A DNA stretch of 64,000 nucleotides from Bifidobacterium phasiani (GCF_019331775.1 NZ_JAHBBD010000007.1:52019-116018); one strand, 5' to 3'; numbered from the stretch's first letter, positions 27,379 to 37,160 are shown. Notes: generated from the sequence alone by a model not told the origin. Program-made: numbers and translations.

Positions 27379-29967
27379 TCAGCTCCTGAGCAGCACCTCC
27401 TCGAGCGCCGCCATCACGCTCTGCGGCATATGCGAGACGAAGAAGTCCTTCTCCCCCGCGGGCTCGCGCTCCAGCGCGCGCAGGCCGGCGATCGCGCCGA
27501 CGCCGTAGCGGCGGATCAGCGACATCGCCGCCTCCTTGGTCGAGTACAGCATCTGCGCGTCGAACAGGACGCGTTCGCAGTCCTCCACGGCCGGCGACTC
27601 GGCGAGCGGCAGCCCCGTGGGGAACAGGATCTGCACGCGGGCCGTGGTCGGCACGTCGATCAGGCGCACGCTCAGGCTCATCGTCGCCGCGTCGTAGTCG
27701 ACGACGGTGGTGCCGAGCAGGTCGCCGTCCCACGGTTCGCCGCCGACGATCACCTGCATGGCCGTCCGCGCGACGCCGCGGAACACCACGGTCCAGTCGC
27801 GGCGCTCCGGCACCACCGCGGTGTTGCCCGAGGCCGCCTCGATGACGAACTGCGGCGCGCGCCCCTCGTCCCAGCGCCACGACATCGCGGTCTCGGCGCA
27901 GGCCTGCGGCCGGGCGCCGGCCGTCTCGCCGCACACCTCGGCGAACACGCCGGAGTCCTCGCGCATCGTGAACGCGCCGTCCGCGCCCGGGAACACGAGC
28001 ACGTCGAGCGCGGCCGGGTTCTCGCTGGAGTTGTCCAGCGGATCGGACTGCATCGGCACGATGCCGCCAGCCTTGGCGAACACCGGGATGCGATCGATCG
28101 TGCGCCAGGCCTGCATGCGGCGGCCGGCCGGATCGTCGGCGCGGTAGCGGCGGCCGTCGAAGAAGTCGAACCACTCGCCCTGCGGCAGCCACATGTCGGC
28201 CTTGCCGCGCATCGACGCCTTGTCGGCCGGGTCGACGATCGGGGCGACCAGCAGCTCGGTGCCGAAGCGGAACTCGTCGGGCACCTGGTAGGCCTCGTTG
28301 TTGTTCGGCTCGTCCCAGTACATCGGCTCGACGATCGGATCGCCGTCGAGCGCGGCGCGCCAGTTCATCGTGTGCAGGTACGGGGTGAGCGCCTGGCGCA
28401 GGCGCAGCACGTCGACCATCGCGGAGCGCACCGGCTCGTGGAAGTTCCACGGTTCCTTGCCGGAGAACGGCGAGCAGCTGGAGTGCAGGCGGTTGATCGG
28501 ACTGAACGCGCCGAGCTGGTACCAGCGGGCCTCCAGCTCCTCGTCGCGGTAGCCGAACATGTGCCCGCCGATGTCGTGGCTCCACCAGCCGTAGCCGATG
28601 TTGCTCGCGGTGGCGGTGAAGTACGGCTGGAACCTCAGCGACTCCCAGGTGATCACGGTATCGCCGGAGAAGCCGACCGGGTAGCGCTGCGAGCCGGGGC
28701 CGGCGAAGCGCGAGAAGGTCAGCGGCCAGCGGCCCTCGCGGCCGGAGTCGCAGTAGTGCAGGTGGTTGAGCACCCACAGCGGGTCGAGGCCGGGCTGACG
28801 GGTCACGCCGCCCTGCTGCCAGTCGAGCCACCAGAAGTCGATGCCGTCGGCCTCCAGGTCGTGGTGCATGTCGAAGTACGCCTGGACGAAGCGCGGGTTG
28901 GTCAGGTCGAACTCGACCGGCTCCTGCGCCTCGGCGTCCACGCCGACGGTGGCCGCGGCCTTGGCGTACGGCTCCTCGAAGGCGCGGATGCCGTCGCGCG
29001 GGTGCACGTTGAGCGTGGTCTTCAGGCCGCGCTCGTGCAGCGCGCCGAGGAACGCCTTCGGGTCGGGGAACAGCTTGCGGTTCCAGGTGTAGCCGGTCCA
29101 GCCGGAACCGAAGCGCGGGTCGACGTCGTCGACCAGGTGCCAGTCCATGTCGATCACCGAGGTGGTGAACGGGATGCCCTCGGCCTTGAACCGGTCCATC
29201 AGGTCGAGGTACTCGTCCTGCGAGTAGCGGTAGTAGCGGCTCCACCAGTTGCCGAGCGCGAAGCGCGGCAGCAGCGGCGCCGGGCCGGACAGGCGCTGGA
29301 AGTCGTGCACGGCCTCGCGGTAGCGGCGGCCGTAGCCGAAGAAGTAGAGATCGGTTTCGGCGTGGGCGCGCGGGGCGATGCCGAAGCCGCCGTAGGGGGC
29401 GGGACGCTCGCCGTCCGCGGCGCCGGACGGGTTCGCGCCGCCGGACGGTTCGACGCCGCCGGTCTGCTCGGTGACGAACACGTTGGTCGCGGAGTCGTCG
29501 AGCACGGCCCAGCCGTCGCGCGAGACGACGCCGAGGCCCAGGTCGATGGCGCCGTTCGCCTCGTCGAGCGTGCGCGCGGTGCCGCGCAGGTTGCCGCGCG
29601 GGTCGTCGCCGTAGTGCCAGGTGTTGAACTGGGAGTCGGGCACGCCCTTGACCACGATGCTCAGGCCCTCCTTGCTGAACGGGCGGCGGTCGTAGGTCAG
29701 GCGCAGGGCGGGGGTCTCGACGACGAGCATGCCGTCGCGCTCGCCCGAGCTGAAGCTCACCGAGCCGGCCGGCGCGAACGAGCGGTCGACCGCGGTCAGC
29801 GTGGCGTGGTCCTCGAACTCGCCGCTGTCCGACCATTCCAGGCGGATCAGCGACTCGGTGATGATGCCGATGCGCCAATGCTCGCCGCGGAGCGTGGCGG
29901 CCGGGTCCATGCCGGGGTTCAGCCCGCGCAGGAACCGGTCGAATCCTTGGAAGTCCTGAGAAGACAT
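27379..29967 (-). CDS. GH31 family alpha-glycosidase (862 aa)
   Basis: A glycoside hydrolase family 31 enzyme of the alpha-glucosidase/alpha-xylosidase/isomaltase type. The nucleophile region reads DFWWLDWQQG (D382). FSGDTVITW and YGWWSHDIGGHMFG, typical of GH31, follow. The N-terminal 230 residues form the usual beta-sandwich and the end carries C-terminal beta domains. No signal peptide is seen, so it acts in the cytoplasm on imported oligosaccharides. The start at 29967 has AAGGAG upstream; more distal ATGs have none. It lies 250 bases behind an ABC importer and has its own perfect LacI-type operator. Which linkage it prefers cannot be read from the sequence. Confidence 0.92.
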   Translation of the reverse strand: MSSQDFQGFDRFLRGLNPGMDPAATLRGEHWRIGIITESLIRLEWSDSGEFEDHATLTAVDRSFAPAGSVSFSSGERDGMLVVETPALRLTYDRRPFSKEGLSIVVKGVPDSQFNTWHYGDDPRGNLRGTARTLDEANGAIDLGLGVVSRDGWAVLDDSATNVFVTEQTGGVEPSGGANPSGAADGERPAPYGGFGIAPRAHAETDLYFFGYGRRYREAVHDFQRLSGPAPLLPRFALGNWWSRYYRYSQDEYLDLMDRFKAEGIPFTTSVIDMDWHLVDDVDPRFGSGWTGYTWNRKLFPDPKAFLGALHERGLKTTLNVHPRDGIRAFEEPYAKAAATVGVDAEAQEPVEFDLTNPRFVQAYFDMHHDLEADGIDFWWLDWQQGGVTRQPGLDPLWVLNHLHYCDSGREGRWPLTFSRFAGPGSQRYPVGFSGDTVITWESLRFQPYFTATASNIGYGWWSHDIGGHMFGYRDEELEARWYQLGAFSPINRLHSSCSPFSGKEPWNFHEPVRSAMVDVLRLRQALTPYLHTMNWRAALDGDPIVEPMYWDEPNNNEAYQVPDEFRFGTELLVAPIVDPADKASMRGKADMWLPQGEWFDFFDGRRYRADDPAGRRMQAWRTIDRIPVFAKAGGIVPMQSDPLDNSSENPAALDVLVFPGADGAFTMREDSGVFAEVCGETAGARPQACAETAMSWRWDEGRAPQFVIEAASGNTAVVPERRDWTVVFRGVARTAMQVIVGGEPWDGDLLGTTVVDYDAATMSLSVRLIDVPTTARVQILFPTGLPLAESPAVEDCERVLFDAQMLYSTKEAAMSLIRRYGVGAIAGLRALEREPAGEKDFFVSHMPQSVMAALEEVLLRS

Positions 29968-30018
29968 GGTGCCTGACTCCTTGTGTCGTTGAAGGGGTGC
30001 GAACACCCACCATTGTAT

Positions 30019-30032
30019 TGCAAACGTTTGCA
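30019..30032. promoter_or_regulatory. LacI-family operator TGCAAACGTTTGCA (GH31 gene)
   Basis: A perfect 14-base palindrome with the central CG typical of LacI/GalR-family operators, 52 bases upstream of the GH31 start. It is the best match of a set of related sites spread over the sugar region. Confidence 0.85.
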
Positions 30033-30217
30033 TCGACCCGCCGCGCTGTCGGGACGGGCGGGGCGAACGGGCGGCCCAACGCGAGGCGGTTCGTCCCGCC
30101 GCCGCAGCCGGGGACGGCGCCGGAGCGCCTCGCCCCCATCGCGAGGACAGGAGGCGAGGCAGGCGGGCCGCGCCGGGACGCGGGAGGCCCCACGTCCGGC
30201 GCGGCCCGCGGGCGCGG

Positions 30218-31045
30218 CTATTTGCCGCTGCCGGTGGCGATGCCGGCGATGAACTGCTTCTGGAAGACCATGTAGACGATGATCACCGGCACGATCGCCA
30301 GCGAGGTCGCCGCGAACAGGCCGCCGTAGTCGGTGCCGTACTGGCCGGAGAACATCTTCAGGCCGACGGACAGCAGCATCTTGTCGCTGTCCGTGATCAT
30401 CAGGAACGGCCACAGGTAGTCCTCCCAGTTCCACAGGAACGTGAAGATCGCGAGCGCCGCGATGCTGTTGCGGCTCATCGGCAGGATGATCTGGTGGAAG
30501 ATGCGTGCGTCGCCGGCGCCGTCGAGCTTCGCCGCCTCGATGATCTCGTCGGAGATCGAGCCGATGGACTGGCGGAACAGGAAGACGCCGAAGCCGGAGA
30601 CCAGGCCGGGCACGATCAGCGAGCGGTAGGTGTCGAGCCAGCCGAACTGCACCATCATCTCGTACTGCGGGATGATCGTGACGGCCCACGGCAGCATCAT
30701 CGTGCTCAGCACGATGCCGAACAGGACGTTGCGGCCGCGGAAGTGCATCTTGGAGAACACGTAGCCGAGCACGGCGCTCACGTAGATGATGATGACGGTC
30801 TTGAGCACCGCGACGAACAGCGAGTTGGCGAACAGGCGGAAGAAGTTGAACGTCTCCTGGATGTTCACGTAGTTGTCGACCGTGCTCGGCGTCGGGAAGA
30901 TGCCGCCGGTGATCTTGACGATCTCGCTGTTGGGCGCGAACGACGAGACGAACATCCAGATGAACGGGACGATCGTGACGAGCGCCAGCGCGAACAGCAA
31001 CACGGTCACGACGACGGAAAGCGCCTTCTTGGTTGTCTTGCTCAT
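30218..31045 (-). CDS. ABC sugar transporter permease, MalG type (275 aa)
   Basis: An inner-membrane permease of the carbohydrate uptake 1 family with about six hydrophobic segments and the cytoplasmic EAA loop EAAKLDGAGDARIFHQIILP, which contacts the ATPase. It pairs with the permease encoded one base upstream and the lipoprotein before it. The start at 31045 follows GGAGGCGTGAC. No ABC ATPase gene is nearby, so a shared ATPase encoded elsewhere must energise it. The adjacent GH31 enzyme suggests an alpha-linked gluco- or xylo-oligosaccharide as cargo. Confidence 0.93.
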   Translation of the reverse strand: MSKTTKKALSVVVTVLLFALALVTIVPFIWMFVSSFAPNSEIVKITGGIFPTPSTVDNYVNIQETFNFFRLFANSLFVAVLKTVIIIYVSAVLGYVFSKMHFRGRNVLFGIVLSTMMLPWAVTIIPQYEMMVQFGWLDTYRSLIVPGLVSGFGVFLFRQSIGSISDEIIEAAKLDGAGDARIFHQIILPMSRNSIAALAIFTFLWNWEDYLWPFLMITDSDKMLLSVGLKMFSGQYGTDYGGLFAATSLAIVPVIIVYMVFQKQFIAGIATGSGK

Positions 31046-31046
31046 G

Positions 31047-32000
31047 TCACGCCTCCGTGTTGTCGCCCGACGCCCGGAACATCAGGATCGTCAGGATGCC
31101 GGTCAGCACGAACAGGATGACGCTCATCGCCGATGCCGTGCCGAAGTTGTACTTTTCGAACGCCTGGTCGTAGATCAGGTAGCTGATGGTGTAGGTGTCG
31201 GTGCCGGGGCCGCCCTCGGTCATCACGAGGATCTGCACGTAGGCCTGCAGGTAGGAGATCAGCGAGGTGATGACGATGAGCAGCGTGGTCGGCTTGAGCA
31301 GCGGCAGCGTGATCGAGCGGAACGTCTGCCAGCCGTTGGCGCCGTCGATCTGCGCCGCCTCGTAGACGTCGGTCGGCAGCGCCATGATGCCGGCCAGGTA
31401 CAGCACGGTCGCGTAGCCGAAGTCCTTCCAGACGGTCATGATGATGATCGCGGGCATGGCCCACTTGGAATCGTTGAGCCAGCTGATGTCGAGGCCGGTG
31501 ATCTTGTCGATCATGCCGAACTGCGGGTCGAACATCCACATCCACACGAACGAGACGGCGACCAGCGGGGTGATGGTCGGCATGTAGAACAGGCCGCGGA
31601 GCGTGTCCTTGCACTTGACCAGCTTGGAGCTCAGCAGCAGCGCGAGCCCCAGGCCGATGACCACGCGGAACAGGATCGAGAAGAACGAGAACACCGCGGT
31701 GTTCCACAGCGCCTTCCAGAACAGCCCGTCGGTGAGCACGCTGACGAAGTTGTCGAGGCCGACCCAGTCGTACTGGTCGACCAGCGGGTTCCACTTGTGC
31801 AGGCTGCCCGCGAACGCGCTGAAGATCGGGTAGGCCATGAACACCGCGAAATACACGACGAGCACGGTCACGGCGATGTTGCGCATCGTGAAGATGCGTC
31901 CGAGGATCCGCCGGGCGCCCTCGCCCCTGGCGGCCTGCGGGCCGCGGTCCGGTCCGCCGGGGCGCACGGCGCGCGTCGCCCCTGAGGTTGCGTCACTCAT
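31047..32000 (-). CDS. ABC sugar transporter permease, MalF type (317 aa)
   Basis: About six membrane segments after a roughly 40-residue charged cytoplasmic N-terminus. The EAA loop reads YEAAQIDGANGWQTFRSITLPLL. The MALPTDVYEAA stretch and the TEGGPGTDTYTISYLIY segment are typical of sugar permeases. The start at 32000 has AAGGAG six bases upstream. It lies 16 bases after the lipoprotein stop and one base before the second permease, so the three genes form an operon. Confidence 0.93.
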   Translation of the reverse strand: MSDATSGATRAVRPGGPDRGPQAARGEGARRILGRIFTMRNIAVTVLVVYFAVFMAYPIFSAFAGSLHKWNPLVDQYDWVGLDNFVSVLTDGLFWKALWNTAVFSFFSILFRVVIGLGLALLLSSKLVKCKDTLRGLFYMPTITPLVAVSFVWMWMFDPQFGMIDKITGLDISWLNDSKWAMPAIIIMTVWKDFGYATVLYLAGIMALPTDVYEAAQIDGANGWQTFRSITLPLLKPTTLLIVITSLISYLQAYVQILVMTEGGPGTDTYTISYLIYDQAFEKYNFGTASAMSVILFVLTGILTILMFRASGDNTEA

Positions 32001-32016
32001 TTCTCTCTCCTTAGGG

Positions 32017-33402
32017 TCAGTTGTGCTCGTCGTAGTGGGCATAGCGGTCCTCCATCGAGGTGAAGGCGCTGTCCTCCATGTCCGTCTCGATCAGCTGCTG
32101 GCTGTAGGCGACGGCGGCGTCGATGTCCTGTCCGTTCTGCAGCACGTTCTCGAACGCGATGAGCGGGCTGGTCTCCAGCGTGGAGGGGGTCGGGCCCGGC
32201 CAGATCAGACGGTCGAGCCGCGGGGCGATGGCGGCCAGCATCGGGTTGGCCAGGATGTCCGCGTCGTCCTGCAGCGAGATCTTGGCGGGCAGGGAGTTGA
32301 GCACCTGCGACGCCAGGCGGATGTAGTCGTCGTTGGCGAGGATGAAACGGATGAAGTCCTGCGCGACGGCCTTCTGCTCGTCGCTCTGGTGGGTGTTGAT
32401 GCCGGGCGTCGACTCGCCGTTGTAGCGGTCGTAGGCGAACGGCACGTCGTCGTCGAAGGTCGGGGTCGGGAACACGCCGTAGTCGATGTCCGGGTAGTTG
32501 GTCGCCAGCGTGCCGACGTAGGAGCCCCATTCGTAGATCATCGCGCTCTGCCCGTTGCCGAAGCTCAGGTCGCGGTCGTCGCCGAACTTGACGGAGCCGA
32601 TGCCGTACTCGTCGTACAGGCTCTGCAGAAACTCGAGGTTCTCCTTGGTGGTCTCGCAGTCGTAGTTCGCGGTGGTGCCGTCGTCCTGGAACATCAGCGT
32701 GCCCTTCTGGTAGTTCAGCCCCTGCCAGATGGCGGAGTACGAGCCGTTGATGTTGAAGCCGGCCTGGACCATCGTGTTGCCCTCGACCTTGGTGAGCTTC
32801 TGGGCGACGGCGATGAGCTCGTCCCAGGTGGTCGGGATGTCGGCGTCGCTCAGCCCGGCCTCGGCCCACAGCGTCTTGTTGTAGAAGATCGCGCCGGTGT
32901 TGATCACCGAGTCGATGTACTTGACGTCGCCGTTCTCGTCGACGTGCGTGTCGACGAAGGAGTAGTCGGCCTCCAGGTCGCCGAGGTCGATGTCGTACGG
33001 CTCCATGTGCGGGCGGATCAGCGCGTCGTAGGAGTTGTGGACGTTGAACAGCACCGGGGCGTTCCTGTTGCCCTTGACCGACAGCGGCAGCTTGGTCCAG
33101 TAGTCGTCCCAGGCGACCACGGTGACGTCGATGCGCACGTTCGGGTGGATGGCCTCGTACTCGTCGATCATCGAGTAGATCGGGTCGGTGGAGGCGTTGC
33201 CCCACGTCCAGTACTCGACGGTGATCGGCTGGCCGTCGTTGACCAGGTGGTTGGGGTCGTAGATCACGGCGTCGCCCATGACCTCGAGGCCCTTGTCGGC
33301 CTGGGTGTCGACCACGGGCGCGTCGGGGTCCGCGCCGCAGCCGGTAAGCGCCACGATGCTACCGGTTGCAATCAGCGCCGCTACCAAGCGTCTGATTTTC
33401 AT
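32017..33402 (-). CDS. ABC sugar-binding lipoprotein (461 aa)
   Basis: An extracellular solute-binding protein of family 1. The signal peptide ends in the lipobox ALTGC, so the mature protein is lipid-anchored outside the membrane. The rest is typical (TVEYWTWGNASTDPIYSMIDEYEAIHP near the start, TTWDELIAVAQKL in the middle). It delivers an oligosaccharide to the two permeases that follow. The start at 33402 follows AAAGGAG. Transcription is likely repressed by the divergent LacI protein through the site at 33507-33524. Confidence 0.93.
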   Translation of the reverse strand: MKIRRLVAALIATGSIVALTGCGADPDAPVVDTQADKGLEVMGDAVIYDPNHLVNDGQPITVEYWTWGNASTDPIYSMIDEYEAIHPNVRIDVTVVAWDDYWTKLPLSVKGNRNAPVLFNVHNSYDALIRPHMEPYDIDLGDLEADYSFVDTHVDENGDVKYIDSVINTGAIFYNKTLWAEAGLSDADIPTTWDELIAVAQKLTKVEGNTMVQAGFNINGSYSAIWQGLNYQKGTLMFQDDGTTANYDCETTKENLEFLQSLYDEYGIGSVKFGDDRDLSFGNGQSAMIYEWGSYVGTLATNYPDIDYGVFPTPTFDDDVPFAYDRYNGESTPGINTHQSDEQKAVAQDFIRFILANDDYIRLASQVLNSLPAKISLQDDADILANPMLAAIAPRLDRLIWPGPTPSTLETSPLIAFENVLQNGQDIDAAVAYSQQLIETDMEDSAFTSMEDRYAHYDEHN

Positions 33403-33506
33403 AGGACACTTACTCCTTTGTAAGAATGAATAGTGACGGAAACCAGTATATGACATCCGTGGCTTCCTTGAGTTTCCTATGTTTTTGATGATATTTGACT
33501 GAGTTT

Positions 33507-33524
33507 ATTGCAACCCGTTGCAAT
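33507..33524. promoter_or_regulatory. LacI-type operator before the binding-protein operon
   Basis: ATTGCAAC and GTTGCAAT are perfect inverted 8-base arms around CC. The site is 105 bases upstream of the lipoprotein start, in the region shared with the divergent lacI-type gene. Confidence 0.75.
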
Positions 33525-33634
33525 ACCGCTGTCGTTAACGCTCACACTATATACGCCTGATATCCCCCGAAAACCCCGACGTTCGGCGTGTCGCAGCTAA
33601 CCGGTTCGCTGCCGTCGGCGCGGTCCGGGCACGA

Positions 33635-33652
33635 TACAATGGCAACGGTTGC
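33635..33652 (+). promoter_or_regulatory. -10 element and operator of the divergent LacI gene
   Basis: TACAAT (33635-33640) is a good -10, followed at once by GCAACGGTTGC (33642-33652), a palindrome like the operator at 33507-33524. This placement would allow autorepression. No clear -35 is seen. The 190-base leader to the ATG is GC-rich and I see nothing else in it. Confidence 0.55.
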
Positions 33653-33842
33653 ACACGGGCGCACCGCGGCCGCGGCCGGATCGCAGCCGGACCGAAGGCC
33701 GCCGGGCCGACGTCCGGCCGCCGCCTGCGGCGGAACCGGGCCGGCGCGCGGACCGCCGCACGGCCGGACCGCATGCCGGACCACGCGGCCGCCGTCCCGC
33801 AACCGCACCGCACCACCGCACCGCACCACGCAAGGAGGGCCG

Positions 33843-34847
33843 ATGAGAGCCAGCGTCAACGACGTCGCCCGCGAGGCCGGGGTCTCGGTCTCCACCGTCT
33901 CCCGCACCTTCACCCGCCCCGAGCTGGTGTCGGAGCGCACCCGCACCAAGGTGCTCAAGGTGGCCGACGAGCTCAACTTCTCCGTCTCCCGATCCGCCGG
34001 CGCGTTCAAGAACGGCCAGACCCTGCGCATCGCGCTCGTCACCGGCGGGCACATCGACTGGTTCTCGGCGCGCATCTTCGAGGGGCTGAACTCGGTGCTG
34101 CACGAGACCGGCTACGACCTGTCCCTCTACGCCATCGACAACGACGACGACCGCGCCCGCTTCTTCGACCAGCTGCCGGCCAACCGCAACGCCGACGCGA
34201 TCATCGTCTCGTCGTTCGACATCACCGAGCAGGAGTCCGAGCGGCTGCGCACGATGGGCATCCCCGTCGTCGGCATCAACATCGCCGCCACCACCGGGTT
34301 CGACGCCTCGGTCGGCATCGACGACACCGCCGCGTCCCAGATCCTCGTGAGGCATCTGGTCGCCCTCGGCCACCGCCGGATCGCGTACCTGTACGAGCGG
34401 TCGATCTCACCGCTGCGGTTCAGCTCGTACCGCCGCGTCACCGGCTTCACCGAGCTGTGCGACGAGCTGGACAGCGTGACCGGCACGCCGATCGCGGTCG
34501 AGCACGGCGACGACTTCGTCAACGCGGCGTTCACCACCCTGCTCAGCCGCCCGGACCCGCCCACCGCGATCTGCGTCCACCAGGACTCGTGGGCGATTCC
34601 GTTCTTCCTCCGCGCGCGGCGCTACGGCATCCACATCCCCGACGACCTGTCGATTGTGGGCTTCGACGACAGCGACTTCGCCGCCGAGGCCGGACTGACG
34701 ACGATCCGCCAGCGGCCGCGCGAGATGGCGCAGCTCGCCGCCCGCATGGCGCTGGACCTCATCGACGGCAAGACGCCCGCCGAGCCGCACGTCACCGCGC
34801 CGGTCCAGCTCGTCCTGCGCGACTCCGCCGCCGCGCCGCCGCGGTAG
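33843..34847 (+). CDS. LacI-family transcriptional regulator 1 (334 aa)
   Basis: The N-terminal LacI helix-turn-helix and hinge are present (VNDVAREAGVSVSTVSRTF, VADELNFSVSRSA), followed by a periplasmic-binding-protein-like sensor domain (IVGFDDSDFAAEAGLTTIRQ near the end). It is divergent from the binding-protein/permease/GH31 locus and very probably represses it until the sugar appears. The start at 33843 has AAGGAGG upstream. Confidence 0.94.
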   Translation: MRASVNDVAREAGVSVSTVSRTFTRPELVSERTRTKVLKVADELNFSVSRSAGAFKNGQTLRIALVTGGHIDWFSARIFEGLNSVLHETGYDLSLYAIDNDDDRARFFDQLPANRNADAIIVSSFDITEQESERLRTMGIPVVGINIAATTGFDASVGIDDTAASQILVRHLVALGHRRIAYLYERSISPLRFSSYRRVTGFTELCDELDSVTGTPIAVEHGDDFVNAAFTTLLSRPDPPTAICVHQDSWAIPFFLRARRYGIHIPDDLSIVGFDDSDFAAEAGLTTIRQRPREMAQLAARMALDLIDGKTPAEPHVTAPVQLVLRDSAAAPPR

Positions 34848-34892
34848 CGAGCGGGCCGGCGGGCGTCACGCCCCGGATCGCACAAAACGGCC

Positions 34893-34929
34893 AAGGCCGC
34901 GCACCCGGCGTTCCGGGGTGCGCGGCCTT
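34893..34929. terminator. Bidirectional terminator between LacI gene and GH13 gene
   Basis: The arms AAGGCCGCGCACCC and GGGTGCGCGGCCTT pair over 14 bases between two convergent genes. On the minus strand GTTTTG follows a few bases later. Confidence 0.8.
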
Positions 34930-34954
34930 CGCCATCGCAGCGACGAACCACGGA

Positions 34955-36727
34955 TCAGACCATCATCCACACGGTGGTATCGGCGGGCAGACGGCGCCCC
35001 TCGATCGGACCGGAGGCGAACAGCACCTCGCCGGCCGGCAGCTCGACCGGCTCCGGGCCGAAGTTCGTGACGCTGGCGAAGCGGTCGCCGCCCTCGTCGG
35101 CGCTCGGACGCGAGTACGCCACCACCTGCGGCGCACGCCCGCCGAACTCGCTTTCGCCGATCCAACGGATCGAGATGTCGCCGGTCGGCGTGAGCATCCG
35201 CTGGCGGAACGCGAGCGCGCGGCGGTACAGGTTGAGCATCGAGTCGGGGTCCGCGTCCTCGGCGTCGGCCGCGTGGTCCTTGAACCACAGCGGCTGCGGC
35301 AGGTGCGGGTCCGCGGCGGGCTTGCCGTCGGGGCGGGTCGCCGGCGAGAAGCCGAACGACGCGCCGGCGCCGAAGCGCGCGTCCCACGGCGCGGGCTGCG
35401 GCTCGTCGGCGGCGACCCACGGCAGCGGCACGCGGCAGCCGTCGCGGCCCTTCGACGCGCGGCCGTGGTCGGTGTGGAACGCGGTCGGGTCCTCCAGACG
35501 GTCCCACGGGATGTCGGCGACCTCGAACAGGCCGAGCTCCTCGCCCTGGTACACGTAGACCGAGCCCGGCAGGCCGAGCTCCATCATGATGGCGGCGCGG
35601 GCGCGCCGGGTGCCCAGCTCGCGGTCCTCGATGAAGTTCGTGCCGCTGCGCAGCAGCCACATCTCGGCGAGCTGGTGGTAGAAGCGCGTCCTGACCTGCG
35701 GCAGGCCGTAGCGGCTGGCGTGGCGGGGCACGTCGTGGTTGCTCATCACCCACGTGGTCGTCGAGCCGGACTCGCGCGCGGACTCCAGGCCCTCGTCGAT
35801 GGCGAGGCGGAACTCGGCGGCGTCCCAGTTGGCCTTGGCGAACTCGAAGTTGAACACCTGGCCGAGCTCGTCCTCGGAGGCGTACAGATGCTGGTGCTCG
35901 GGCGCGACCCACGCCTCGCCGACCGCGAAGCGCGGCGGGTCGTACTCGTTGAACACCTCGCGCCACTCGCGGTAGATGTCGTGCACCTCGGGGCGGTCCC
36001 ACAGCGGGTTGGCGCCGCCGTGCGAGTCGGCGTCCAGCGGGCTGCCCAGGTGCTCGAGCTCGGCCATCGAGGCGCCGTCGAGGTCCTTGGCCAGGCCGTG
36101 CGCCACGTCGATGCGGAAGCCGTCGGCGCCGTGGTCGGACCAGAAGCGCAGCGTGGTCTTGAACTCCTCGTGCACGTCGGGGTTCTTCCAGTTCAGGTCG
36201 GGCTGCTCCTTGGCGAACATGTGCAGGTACCACTGGCCGTCCTCGACGCGCTCCCACGCGGGGCCTCCGAAGATCGACTGCCAGTCGTTCGGCGGCAGCT
36301 CGCCGTGCTCGCCGCGGCCGTCGCGGAAGATGTAGCGGTCGCGGGCGGCGGAGCCGCGCCCGGCGGCGAGCGCCTCCAGGAACCAGGCGTGACGGTCGGC
36401 GGTGTGGTTCGGCACGATGTCGACCACGACCTTCATGCCGGCGGCGTGCGCGGCGGCGACCATCGCGTCGAAGTCGTCCATCGTGCCCAGCCTCGGGTCG
36501 ACGTCGCGGTAGTCGATCACGTCGTAGCCGCCGTCGGCGAGGTCGGAAGGGTAGAACGGCGACAGCCAGACCGCGTCGACGCCCAGGTCCCTGAGGTACC
36601 CGATGCGGTCGGTCACGCCGGCGATGTCGCCGAGGCCGTCGCCGTTCATGTCCTTGAAGCTGCGCGGGTAGACCTGGTAGACGACCGCCTGCTTCCACCA
36701 GTCGGCATGGGTGTTGTTGAGGGTCAT
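34955..36727 (-). CDS. GH13 alpha-glucosidase (590 aa)
   Basis: A full (beta/alpha)8 GH13 enzyme beginning WWKQAVVYQVYPRSF. The catalytic residues are D207 (GFRIDVAHG), E271 (VGEAWV) and D332 (MSNHDVPRH), with NHT as region I. The DVAHG pattern fits bacterial alpha-glucosidases of the GH13_30 type acting on maltose and short malto-oligosaccharides or sucrose. There is no signal peptide, so it is cytoplasmic. The start at 36727 has AAAGGAG upstream. A LacI-type operator lies about 120 bases upstream, and the gene faces away from the ABC operon at 37190-40729. Confidence 0.93.
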   Translation of the reverse strand: MTLNNTHADWWKQAVVYQVYPRSFKDMNGDGLGDIAGVTDRIGYLRDLGVDAVWLSPFYPSDLADGGYDVIDYRDVDPRLGTMDDFDAMVAAAHAAGMKVVVDIVPNHTADRHAWFLEALAAGRGSAARDRYIFRDGRGEHGELPPNDWQSIFGGPAWERVEDGQWYLHMFAKEQPDLNWKNPDVHEEFKTTLRFWSDHGADGFRIDVAHGLAKDLDGASMAELEHLGSPLDADSHGGANPLWDRPEVHDIYREWREVFNEYDPPRFAVGEAWVAPEHQHLYASEDELGQVFNFEFAKANWDAAEFRLAIDEGLESARESGSTTTWVMSNHDVPRHASRYGLPQVRTRFYHQLAEMWLLRSGTNFIEDRELGTRRARAAIMMELGLPGSVYVYQGEELGLFEVADIPWDRLEDPTAFHTDHGRASKGRDGCRVPLPWVAADEPQPAPWDARFGAGASFGFSPATRPDGKPAADPHLPQPLWFKDHAADAEDADPDSMLNLYRRALAFRQRMLTPTGDISIRWIGESEFGGRAPQVVAYSRPSADEGGDRFASVTNFGPEPVELPAGEVLFASGPIEGRRLPADTTVWMMV

Positions 36728-36844
36728 GTCCGGCTCCTTTCGATGTGCATGCTTTCGCATGGTTGCAATCGGTGATGACAGCGGTCGACACAAGACATCG
36801 CCGTCTTTTTAGCAGTATGGCGTTGGATAAATCGTAGCAAAGAA

Positions 36845-36858
36845 TGCAAACGTTGTCA
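36845..36858. promoter_or_regulatory. LacI-type operator TGCAAACGTTGTCA (GH13 gene)
   Basis: A variant of the TGCAAACGTTTGCA palindrome, with one arm intact and the other changed to TGTCA. It lies 118 bases before the alpha-glucosidase start. Confidence 0.65.
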
Positions 36859-36897
36859 TCAGTGTTTCATGGCGTTTCGAGCACAACGCCCCCAGCG

Positions 36898-37080
36898 GAA
36901 CGCGACGGTAGGCACATTGGCGCTTCCGTAGGCACCTCCGCCGCGAGACGGCGACGAGGGCGATGGCGGCATCGGGCCGATTCCGCGGTTCCGCCGCGCG
37001 GCATGCGCGGAGGCGGGTGCCTACGGAAGCGCCGATGTGCCCACTCCAGCCGTCCGCCCGCTTGCCGGCGGGCGCCGCGC
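36898..37080. repeat. Inverted-repeat element, family 2, copy 1
   Basis: The core (36909-37043) has 27-base terminal inverted arms beginning TAGGCACATTGGCGCTTCCG, paired with CGGAAGCGCCGATGTGCCCA with two mismatches, around an 81-base centre. Conserved sequence continues on both sides (GAACGCGACG to the left, CTCCAGCCG and GGCGGGCGCCGCG to the right). A near-identical copy in the same orientation lies at 44063-44247. No transposase is encoded, so it resembles a miniature inverted-repeat element. No target-site duplication is evident. Confidence 0.8.
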
Positions 37081-37124
37081 CGTCCGAACGGTCCGAGGCG
37101 GCCGCACGACCCGACCCGCGACAA

Positions 37125-37160
37125 GAAAAACGGCCTCCCGACGTCGTCCGGGAGGCCGCA
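37125..37160 (-). terminator. Rho-independent terminator of ABC operon 1
   Basis: On the minus strand GCGGCCTCCCGG pairs with CCGGGAGGCCGT-type bases around GACGACGT, followed by TTTTTC. It lies 30 bases after the permease stop. Confidence 0.85.
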